Assembly: GCF_001439805.1 (NCBI RefSeq)
Contig: NZ_JYLK01000001.1
Location: 674,397 to 738,396 of the forward strand
Direction of reading: 5' to 3'
Length of the DNA: 64,000 bases
Source: Pseudomonas trivialis
Lineage (GTDB): Bacteria; Pseudomonadota; Gammaproteobacteria; Pseudomonadales; Pseudomonadaceae
The translations under genes and the position numbers were made by a program. Shown here piece after piece: positions 8,509 to 16,100 of the stretch; within the stretch, counting starts at the first letter, position 1, and every line of letters begins with the position of its first letter. The notes under the pieces are model-generated. The model saw only the letters and a program-made list of their open reading frames with translations. It did not search any database and was not told the origin of the DNA.

Positions 8509-9410
8509 GGTGTTACCCCCGGCGTCGGTGCCAGCTCGTCGAGCCGTTGCTGGAGCAAGGTGCAACCGTCGGCATCGAGCGGTTGAAGTGGAAGACGCGG
8601 ACCTCCGACGTCAAGCCCTTGCAGCTTCAGTCCGGCCTTGATGGTCGTCGGCAGGCCACGACGCGTGATGTATTCCAGCATGTCGTATTGGCGATAAAAC
8701 AACGTCCGCGCCTGTTCCATCTGGCCATTCTGAACCGCGTCCCACAGAGCCAGATTCAGGTCGGGGATAAGGTTGGGCGCGGCGGTACACCACCCCGCTG
8801 CCCCCGCAATCAATGCCTCAAGTGCCAATGGATTACAGCCGTTATAGAAGGCCACCTTGCCATTTGTTGCCTTGAACAGACGGTGCATGCGCTGAATGTC
8901 GCCCGTACTTTCCTTGACCATGGTGACGTTCTTGACATCGTCGAGAATCCGCAGGATCAGGTCGACCGACAGGTCGGTACCGCTGGTGGCTGGGTTGTTG
9001 TACAGCATGATCGGGATGTTGATCGCGGCACCGACCGCCTTGAAGTGATCGACGATTTCCGTGTCGGTCAGCTTCCAGTACGAGGCCGCAAGCACCATTA
9101 CCGCCGTGGCGCCGCAGGACTCGGCCAGTCGAGCACGCTGGACAGTGCGCGCAGTGGTCAGGTCCGACACGCTGACCACAGTTGGAACACGACCGGCCAC
9201 CTGCTGTTGGCTGAATCGCACAACCGACTCCCATTCAGCGTCGCTCAGGTAGGCGCCTTCTCCGGTGCTTCCCAGTGGGGCGATGGCGTGCACGCCGGAG
9301 GCGATCAACTTGTCGATCGACCGCCCCAACGCAGGCAGATCCAATGAACCATCGACTGCAAATGGCGTGATGGTATAGCCGATAACGCCGCGAATTACGC
9401 GAGTGGACAT
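8505..9410 (-). CDS. Dihydrodipicolinate synthase/N-acetylneuraminate lyase family protein
   Basis: TIM-barrel class I aldolase/lyase. The Schiff-base Lys is in VTMVKESTGDIQR, the catalytic Tyr in IMLYNNPATSG and the carboxylate-binding motif in PLGSTGEGAYLSD. From the ATG at 9410 it is 301 residues, the family length; the upstream extension has no family character. It lies in one apparent operon with a class II aldolase (upstream) and an amidotransferase-like gene (overlapping downstream). The window contains no lysine-biosynthesis neighbours, so it is more likely catabolic than true DapA. The substrate is unknown. Confidence 0.82.
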   Translation of the reverse strand: MSTRVIRGVIGYTITPFAVDGSLDLPALGRSIDKLIASGVHAIAPLGSTGEGAYLSDAEWESVVRFSQQQVAGRVPTVVSVSDLTTARTVQRARLAESCGATAVMVLAASYWKLTDTEIVDHFKAVGAAINIPIMLYNNPATSGTDLSVDLILRILDDVKNVTMVKESTGDIQRMHRLFKATNGKVAFYNGCNPLALEALIAGAAGWCTAAPNLIPDLNLALWDAVQNGQMEQARTLFYRQYDMLEYITRRGLPTTIKAGLKLQGLDVGGPRLPLQPLDADGCTLLQQRLDELAPTPGVTP

Positions 9411-9451
9411 GCAGGCACCTCTGTCGTTTCGATGAATGAGTGTGGGGCAGA

Positions 9452-10234
9452 TCAGGCCAGGCAGTCGCCATGGGCACGCAGGGCGCGCCGCGAGTAGTAG
9501 CTGAAGGCAGCACCGTGACGTTTGGGGGTGCTGATCCAGGCGTGCGCCTCTTTGCCCAGGGCTTCGGGAATAGGGCGAATATCCCCCGCGCTCATGGCCA
9601 GCAATTGCATCCGGGCTGCTCGTTCGAATAGCAGCGCGAGCACGCACGCTTCTTCAATCGAGCCACCGGCGATCAGCAAACCATGATGAGAGAGCAGAAT
9701 GGCACGCTTGTCGCCGATGGCCCTGGAGATCAGCTCGCCTTCTTCATTGCCCACGGGAATGCCCGGCCAGTCCTTGAGAAAGGCGCAGTCGTCGAACAGC
9801 GGGCAGATGTCCATATGGGACACCACGAGCGGCACTTCCAGCATTGACAGCGTGGCGCTGTGCAGAGGGTGGGTATGAATGATGCAATTCACATCCGGAC
9901 GTGCGCGGTACAGCCAGCTGTGAAAGCGATTGGCGGGGTTCGCCATGCCCTCGCCCTTGAGGACCTTGAGGTCCTCATCGACCACCAGCAGATTCGATGC
10001 ACAAATCTCGTCAAAGCCCAGGCCCAGGCGCTGCGTATAATACGTGCCCGGCGTTTCGGCACGGGCGGTGATCTGCCCGGCCAGGCCTGAGTCGTGGCCA
10101 CCGTCAAAAAGAATGCGGCAGGTGAGTGCTAGCTTCTGTCTCGGCGTATATTCGTTATCGATCAGCGCCGTCATCATTTGCTTTTCAGCGAGAGCGACGA
10201 GTTGATCCTTGGGGGTCAGTAGGGTCGTGGTCAC
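9452..10234 (-). CDS. Class II aldolase/adducin family protein
   Basis: Zinc-dependent aldolase or decarboxylase of the fuculose-phosphate aldolase/adducin fold. The metal-binding HxH is in NCIIHTHPLHSATLS and the third His region in AILLSHHGLLIAGG. I place the start at GTG 10234, which has AGG eight bases upstream and gives 260 residues; a TTG two codons earlier (10240) has only a badly spaced site. It is the first gene of the three-enzyme unit and diverges from the XRE-cupin regulator. The fold is clear but the substrate is not. Confidence 0.82.
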   Translation of the reverse strand: MTTTLLTPKDQLVALAEKQMMTALIDNEYTPRQKLALTCRILFDGGHDSGLAGQITARAETPGTYYTQRLGLGFDEICASNLLVVDEDLKVLKGEGMANPANRFHSWLYRARPDVNCIIHTHPLHSATLSMLEVPLVVSHMDICPLFDDCAFLKDWPGIPVGNEEGELISRAIGDKRAILLSHHGLLIAGGSIEEACVLALLFERAARMQLLAMSAGDIRPIPEALGKEAHAWISTPKRHGAAFSYYSRRALRAHGDCLA

Positions 10235-10304
10235 GGTCAATACCTGGTCGAAAACAGTTTGAATTGCCGGAAGCCGCCACCACGGCTATCCAGGACACAT
10301 GGCA

Positions 10305-10333
10305 ATCATAATGACACGTTGTGTCATATTCAA
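10305..10333 (-). promoter_or_regulatory. Promoter of the aldolase/lyase/amidotransferase operon
   Basis: On the minus strand TTGAAT (10328-10333) and TATGAT (10305-10310) are separated by exactly 17 bases. They resemble sigma-70 -35 and -10 hexamers pointing into the class II aldolase gene, with a predicted start near 10298. The whole 17-base spacer is a perfect dyad, so any protein bound there would block RNA polymerase. Confidence 0.7.
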
Positions 10334-10345
10334 GTCGAATGACAC
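10311..10345. promoter_or_regulatory. Candidate operator for the XRE-cupin regulator
   Basis: ATGACACGTTGTGTCAT (10311-10327) is a perfect 7-3-7 inverted repeat. A third half-site ATGACAC follows at 10339-10345. Both lie in the 133-base region between the divergent aldolase operon and regulator gene, the usual place for an autoregulatory operator. The sequence is directly seen; the identity of the binder is inferred from position. Confidence 0.65.
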
Positions 10346-10367
10346 ACTTTTCAAGGAACGGTGTTGG

Positions 10368-10904
10368 ATGGCGGTACAGCTCAGAATTTTGCGCAAGAAG
10401 ATGGGGATAACCCTGGAGCAGTTGGCCGGGCAAACCGGCTTGACCAAAAGCTACCTGTCGAAGGTTGAACGGGGAGTGAGCTCGCCTTCCATCGCGGTAG
10501 CGCTGAAACTGGCCAAGGCACTGAATGCCCAGGCTGAAGAATTATTCAGCAGCGAAGCATTGCCGTCCGAAGGCTACAGCCTGGTGCGCCGCCAGCAGCG
10601 CGAGGCCAATGCTGGCGGCGTCCCTGTGGCACACGTGCCGTTGGCGCGCCATATCGGTGATCGGGCATTGCTGCCGTTTCTGGTCTATCCATCACGCTCG
10701 TTTGGCCATTCCGCCTTCAAGGAACACTTGGGGGAAGAGTTCATCTACGTTGTGCGTGGCCGAGTGGAAGTCGATTTCGGCAACGAACGGCAAACCCTGG
10801 ATGAGGGCGATGCCCTTCATTTCAATGCGCAAAAATCCCATCGCTTGCGAACAGTGTCTGACGAGCAGGCGGAATTGCTAGTCGTGGTGCATAGCTCGGA
10901 GTAG
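10368..10904 (+). CDS. XRE-family regulator with C-terminal cupin domain
   Basis: Transcription factor of 178 residues. The helix-turn-helix is in the first 60 residues (MGITLEQLAGQTGLTKSYLS then KVERGVSSPSIAVALKLAKA), and a cupin_2 ligand-binding barrel is at the C-terminus (GEEFIYVVRGRVEVDF then LDEGDALHFNAQKSHR). The ATG at 10368 has AAGGAA nine bases upstream and starts at the conserved domain; the in-frame ATGs further upstream lie inside the operator region. It is divergent from the three-enzyme operon and probably represses it until a small-molecule ligand binds the cupin. Confidence 0.85.
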   Translation: MAVQLRILRKKMGITLEQLAGQTGLTKSYLSKVERGVSSPSIAVALKLAKALNAQAEELFSSEALPSEGYSLVRRQQREANAGGVPVAHVPLARHIGDRALLPFLVYPSRSFGHSAFKEHLGEEFIYVVRGRVEVDFGNERQTLDEGDALHFNAQKSHRLRTVSDEQAELLVVVHSSE

Positions 10905-10959
10905 AGGCGAAATACGTTTGCGAATGTTGAGCTGCTTCCCTGCGCCGTGAGGTAACGGG

Positions 10960-11440
10960 GTTTATATACCTTCGCTGCGGCGGGGTCGTTCGGCACTAAC
11001 GAGTCCGGTGCGCCAGGCTTGAGCACCACGCAGCCACGCCTGGTCATCAATCAGATACCAGCGATGCCCGAGCCGGTATTGTCTTTGGTCACCATCACTT
11101 CATCGGGATGCAACGTAAACCTTTAGCCACTCCGGGTGGCAAATGCCAGCGTGCCCGAGAGCGAAATGACGTACTGCGGCTCCGGCTCTTTGTGCCAGCC
11201 GTAAGAGGTATGCGCTGCAGTTTGTTTGAAGTGAATGGAGGTAACGTCGGTGCGCATGGTTTGGTCGATGCTGCCTTCCAGCACGTGTGACGCGTTGTCT
11301 GCAACGGTACAGCGCTTGAGGCTTTGATCGTGGCCGTGGTGGGCGGTGCGGCGTACGCGCAGTTGAGGGTTGCGAGGGCGCTGCTGAGGGTGCGGATGGA
11401 GGCGCAGAGGACAATTAACATTTTTATTGCGCAACACATG
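10960..11440 (-). pseudogene. Degenerate small secreted cupin-domain protein
   Basis: Pieces of one cupin protein lie in different minus-strand frames. A signal-peptide-like MLIVLCASIRTLSSALATLN comes first, then SIHFKQTAAHTSYGWHKEPE with PQYVISLSGTLAFATRSG, which hits an in-frame TAA. Next come RFTLHPDEVMVTKDNTGSG, a shift to GHRWYLIDD, and another shift to RGCVVLKPGAPDSLVPNDPA. The pieces follow the order of a YVxxLSGxLEF-type cupin, so I read at least two frameshifts and one stop. The edges are approximate. This fills most of the otherwise gene-free stretch 10905-11586. Confidence 0.6.
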
Positions 11441-11586
11441 GCGGCGGCATACGCACCGCATCCAGAGCCAGGCCGAAGACTGGCATCGAACTGTAATGCC
11501 GGGCCCAATACCCTATGGGTGATCCAATATTACTCAAGTAGTTGTTGCTTGAGCCGCTGGCCCGGCAGTCTAAATATAATACCTGT

Positions 11587-12480
11587 CTATTTCGGATAGT
11601 ATCGATAGTAAGATTCCACTGCGTCCTTCCACAGGCATTTGAAAATGGATGTGTTTTCAGAGACGAAGTCTAAGTACGCTTGTCGGTTTTCAGGAGGGCG
11701 CCCAGTATATATTTTTTTTACTGCCAAACTATCTAATTCGACGCTCCAGCGATTCCCGTTGTGGTCGAATTCAACATTGGGTACTTCATCCGGGCTGGCG
11801 CAGAAGCAACTTGCCATAGGTATTTCGAACGGTTTTGGGTTTCCCCAGAGACTATTTAGCTTGCTTGTCAATTCCGCAGGCGCTGGATGTATGCCCGATG
11901 CCAATAGCTCTGGACGTCCATGCCGCTCAAAGTCAAAAGGCGTGTATACCCCGTCAGCCAACCCCTCGACAGCTGAAATGCATGCCGGCTCTATAGGTCC
12001 CACGTGGACATACCAAGTGCTTTCCTTCGTTTTCAGGCCTTGCGCCATTTTAAGAATTTCTGTTCTAGACAGATCTATCAATTCTGGAAATAGCCCGCGC
12101 GCGCCTAACGACTTACCGAATGAAGGCGATTCATCCAGGTATTTGCTAAACTCCAAAAAAGGTATCAGTCCACCCGCTTGGGGTTTCTTTTTATTAAATT
12201 TTCTAAGTTGATCAGTGTCAATTATTATTTTTATCGCTCTCTTATTATGACTGCTATTGTTTTTAGGTTTTTCACCACTTTTCAACATTGCTTCCAGTTG
12301 AGCTTTGCTAAAGTCGGAGCCATCAGGTATGCCGTGACCATTTGCGTTGCCGCTGCTCGTAAGCCATATGACCACCGAATCCAAACGGCCGCCATACTCT
12401 GTATGATAATTCCCTATGATGAAACCTCTTATAAATATACTTCTCGCAAGCGTGAATGATGTGTAGTGATTAAGCTTCAT
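11587..12480 (-). CDS. AT-rich orphan protein of unknown function (HYT...WLT...GHG N-terminus)
   Basis: A 297-residue protein that I do not recognise. Base use differs sharply from the neighbours; for example, only 15 of the 60 bases at 12181-12240 are G or C. This indicates horizontal transfer. The N-terminus reads MKLNHYTSFTLARSIFIRGF, then SVVIWLTSSGNANGHGI. The HYT...I..GFI...WLT arrangement recalls ADP-ribosyltransferase-like folds, in which an early His-Tyr-Thr contacts NAD, but no diagnostic catalytic Glu motif is evident. There is no signal peptide and no membrane segment. It lies between a cupin pseudogene and a dead integrase beside a tRNA gene, as island cargo would. Confidence 0.7.
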   Translation of the reverse strand: MKLNHYTSFTLARSIFIRGFIIGNYHTEYGGRLDSVVIWLTSSGNANGHGIPDGSDFSKAQLEAMLKSGEKPKNNSSHNKRAIKIIIDTDQLRKFNKKKPQAGGLIPFLEFSKYLDESPSFGKSLGARGLFPELIDLSRTEILKMAQGLKTKESTWYVHVGPIEPACISAVEGLADGVYTPFDFERHGRPELLASGIHPAPAELTSKLNSLWGNPKPFEIPMASCFCASPDEVPNVEFDHNGNRWSVELDSLAVKKIYTGRPPENRQAYLDFVSENTSIFKCLWKDAVESYYRYYPK

Positions 12481-12683
12481 TCTGGCTCCTTATATTATGT
12501 AACTGTCGTGCCGTATGTTTCCTGCCGTAACTTCAACATCCCGGTAGAAATGCCGTGTAGGTGGATGTTATCTCTACTGGTTCCTGTAATCACTTATCGC
12601 GATCATAACGTACCGCAACCCCTCGAGTAATGACCTATCCTGCACAAAGTGGAAGACGAAATTCAACAGGGGTCAATAGTGGC

Positions 12684-13005
12684 ATCTCTGACGCCGTCTA
12701 CAAACGCTTGAAGAAGGCTCTACCGTTCAAACCCTCCTACGATGCCTTTCGGCGTGCCATTGATACGGTCGGACTCGATCTGCCGCCTGGACAGTTGACG
12801 CATGTGCTACGTCATACCTTCGCCAGCCATTACATGATGAAAGGCGGGGACATCCCCACACTGCAAAAAGTGTCGGGTCACTCGACATTGGCGATGACTC
12901 AAAAGTGCGCGCACTTCAGTCCTGCGCACATGGCTGACGTCGTAAATCTCAACCCGCTGGCAAATCGAACTGGACACTTTTTGGACACTTTGGCAATTTC
13001 AGCGA
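12684..13005 (+). pseudogene. Tyrosine recombinase (integrase) remnant, C-terminal catalytic part
   Basis: The C-terminal half of a phage/island integrase. The HxxR box is in LTHVLRHTFASHYMMKGGD and the third-box His in VSGHSTLAMTQ. The nucleophilic Tyr expected in the K-Y-AHF context is Cys in KCAHFSPAHM, and the usual LGHS is SGHS. The N-terminal DNA-binding domains are missing. The open frame then reads without a stop into the antisense of the tRNA gene. Truncation plus loss of the nucleophile means that it cannot recombine. It marks an old integration next to the tRNA. Confidence 0.78.
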
Positions 13006-13029
13006 AAATTCACGCTAAAAATCCAGAGG

Positions 13030-13065
13030 CCAAAAACGACGAAAGCCGCGCAATGCGCGGCTTTC
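13030..13065 (-). terminator. Intrinsic terminator after tRNA-Ile2
   Basis: A perfect 11-bp stem GAAAGCCGCGC/GCGCGGCTTTC with a three-base loop (13041-13065), followed on the minus strand by a GTTTTTG tract, lies five bases past the tRNA CCA end. It also falls at the end of the integrase remnant on the other strand. Confidence 0.8.
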
Positions 13066-13069
13066 AAGG

Positions 13070-13146
<77 letters not shown>

Positions 13147-13160
13147 TCAGTAGGTCGCGG

Positions 13161-13190
13161 ATTATAACGACGGTTTCTTCACTGTGCCAT
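13161..13190 (-). promoter_or_regulatory. tRNA-Ile2 promoter overlapping the rmcA stop codon
   Basis: On the minus strand a perfect TATAAT (13161-13166) is followed by a GC-rich discriminator and lies about 15 bases before the tRNA 5' end. ATGGCA (13185-13190) at 18-base spacing is a fair -35. The rmcA stop codon TAA lies inside this -10 box. A GC-rich discriminator is typical of stringently controlled tRNA promoters. Confidence 0.65.
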
Positions 13191-16100
13191 CCGTAAAATT
13201 CTCAATCTTCGTACGAAGAAACGCTTCGGCAAAAAGCTCCGGCGGTAATGGCAGGCTCACGATGTAGCCCTGCATCTGTTCACACCCTTCTGCCGCCAGG
13301 AAATCCTGCTGCGCTGCATTCTCCACACCCTCGGCGATGATGGTGAATTGCATGCTGTGGCCCAGGGCGATGATGGCGCGGACGATGGCGGCGTCGTGGG
13401 GGTCGTCGGGGAGGCCGCGGACGAAGGACTGGTCGATTTTCAGGAAGTCCAGCGGCAGGCGCTTGAGGTAGCTGAGGGAGGAGTAGCCTGTGCCGAAGTC
13501 GTCGATTGCCAGTTGCACGCCGAGGTGTTTGAGCTGATGCAGCACGCCCAGGGCTTCTTCGGTCTGGCTCATGATGAAGTTTTCGGTGATCTCCAGTTGC
13601 AGGCAGTCCGGCTTGAGGTGGTAGTCGTGCAGCAGTTGTTCGATACGCGCCAGCAGGTTGGGGCTGCGCAGTTGTGCGCCGGCGAGGTTAACTGACAGCG
13701 GGCCGAATGTGTCGAAGGTGCCCTGCCAGGCGTGCAGTTGCTGGCAGGCTTGCTCCAGCACCCAGTCGCCGATCTGCAGGATGGTGCCGTTTTCTTCGGC
13801 CAGGGCGATGAAGTGTTCGGGCGGCACGTCGCCAAAGGTGGGGTGGTGCCAGCGGATCAGGGCTTCGGCGCCGATCAGCTGCTGGCTCGCCAGGCTCAGC
13901 TTGGGTTGGTAATACAGGCTCAGTTCGTCACGTTCGATGGCGCGGCGCAGTTCGTGTTCCAGTGCCACGCGTTCGCTGGCCTGGGTGGTCAGGTCGCTGG
14001 TGTAGCTTTCGACCCGGTTGCGGCCTTTTGCTTTGGAGCGGTACATGGCGGCGTCGGCATTCTTGACCAGGGTGGCGACGTCGGTGCCGTCCTCGGGGTA
14101 CAGGCTGGTGCCGATGCTGGCGCTGATGAAGAATTCATGTTCGCCCGCCTGGAACGGCTGGGTGAAGCAAGCGAGCAGCTTGTTGGCCAGATAGTCGGCG
14201 TCGCTGGCGTTTTGCAGGCCGGGCAGCAGGATGATGAATTCATCGCCGCCCAGGCGTGCCACTGTGTCGATGTCGCGCAATTGTTCTTTGAGGCGCACGG
14301 CGATGCCTTTGAGCAGCAGGTCGCCGATAGGGTGGCCGAGGCTGTCGTTGATGTGTTTGAAACGGTCCAGGTCGAGGAATAGAACAGCGCCTTGCTGGCC
14401 GGTTTCCTGATGGCCGTTGAGAGCGGCCTGCAGACGGCTTTCAAACAGGGTGCGGTTGGGCAGGCCGGTGAGCGGATCGTGGTGCGCCTGGTAATCGAGG
14501 CGGGCCTGGGCAAGTTTGAGGCTGGAGATATCGGCGAACACGGCAACGAAATGGGTGATCACGTCGTCGCGATTACGCACGGCGTTGATGGTTAGCCAAC
14601 TGGGGTACACCTCGCCATCCTTGCGACGGTTGGCGATCTCACCCTGCCAATGCCCGTGGGCGGCCAACTGGTGCCACATCGCAGCGAAAAATGCGCTGTC
14701 GTGTTGGCCAGAGGCGAGCAGGCGCGGGGTTTGGCCGAGGGCTTCGGCCTCACTGTAGCCGGTGATTTCGCTGAAGGCGCGGTTGACTGCGCTGATGTTC
14801 TGCGAGGTGTCGGTGATCAGCACGCCTTCGGCGGTGCTCTCGAACACGGTCGCGGCCTGTTGCAGTTTCTCCTGCATCAGTTGGCGTTCGGTGATGTCGC
14901 GGGCGATGGTCAGTATGCAGGCGTCATCACCGATGGGCAGGGGTCGGCTGGACACTTCGCAGAGCCGGATCTCTCCGTCGCTGCGCCGTATGTGGCAAAT
15001 GAAGTCACGCACGAAGCCATCGCGTCGTATCAGCTCCAGCATGTGTTTACGTTCATTGAGGTCGACCCAGATGCCCAGCTCCATGGCTGAGTGTTCCAGA
15101 GACGTGGCGGAAGTGTAGCCGGTGAGACGGCTGAAGCCTTCGTTGACCTCAATCAACAGGCCGTCTCGCTGGCGACTCAGCAACAGGCCGTCGGGCGAGG
15201 CATGGAAGGCCTTGGCGAACTTCTCTTCGGAGGTCTGCAGTTGTTGCTGGGTTTCCTTGAGTTGGGTGATATCGCGCACCACGACGACGATGGCTTCGGT
15301 GGTATCGAGCAGGAACGGTTCGGCGGAAATCAGCCCGATAAAAGCCTGGCCATTGTTGCGCCGAAAGGGCAGCTCGAGGTTGCGGATACTGGTGGTCTGG
15401 ACGCGTTGCAGCAACTCCGATCCGATGCCTGGAATGCCCCAGATGTCCAGCTCTGTGCCGGCCTTGCCGAGCACTTGCTCGGCATTCAGGCCGATCTGGT
15501 CTTCGAAGGCTTTGTTCACCTCCAGCAGGCAGCCGTCGGAAAGGCGCGCGATCACCAGGATGTCCGGGCATTGCTGGAACACCGAGGCGAATTTCTGTTC
15601 GGAACGCTGCAGGGCTTCTTCCGTGCGCTTGGCTTCGCTGATATCGATCATCAACCCGCGCAGCACGGGTTCGTGCCCGTGTTCGATCAGGCTCACGATG
15701 TCACGCACCCACAGGCAACGGCCGTCAGCGGTGATAACCCGGTAATCAATGCTGTGGTCACGGTTGGCGCGCGTTTCACGGTTGCAATAGGCTTCGGCGC
15801 GGATCAGGTCGGCGGGGTGGATGATGTTGCGCCAGAACCCCGGGATCAGCCAATGGGCGCGGGGGTAGCCGAGCAAGTCTTCAGCGTGGGGCGACACGTA
15901 GCTGTAGGTGAAGTCGGTAATACTGGCTTCCCAGGCGATGGCGGACAGGCTCTCCACCAGGCCGCGGTAGTGGTATTCGCTGCTGCGCAGTTCCTGTTCG
16001 AGGGCGACGCGGCGGGAAATTTCCGAGCTGAGCCGGCGATTGATCTGAATTACGATGGCCAATACGGTGATCAACACCAGCACGGCGGGCAAGCCATAGG

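Noticed and set aside
8505..9410. True DapA (lysine biosynthesis)
   Set aside because: Neighbours are a class II aldolase, an amidotransferase and a ligand-sensing regulator, with no dap or asd genes; the fold alone does not fix the substrate.
11497..11510. GGGCCCAATA as a possible att copy of the tRNA 3' end (GGGCCCAGTA)
   Set aside because: Only about ten bases with one mismatch; too short to support an attachment-site repeat.
12971..12991. Tandem TGGACACTTT repeat near the end of the integrase remnant
   Set aside because: Two copies of ten bases in degenerate sequence; no further copies or palindromic character.
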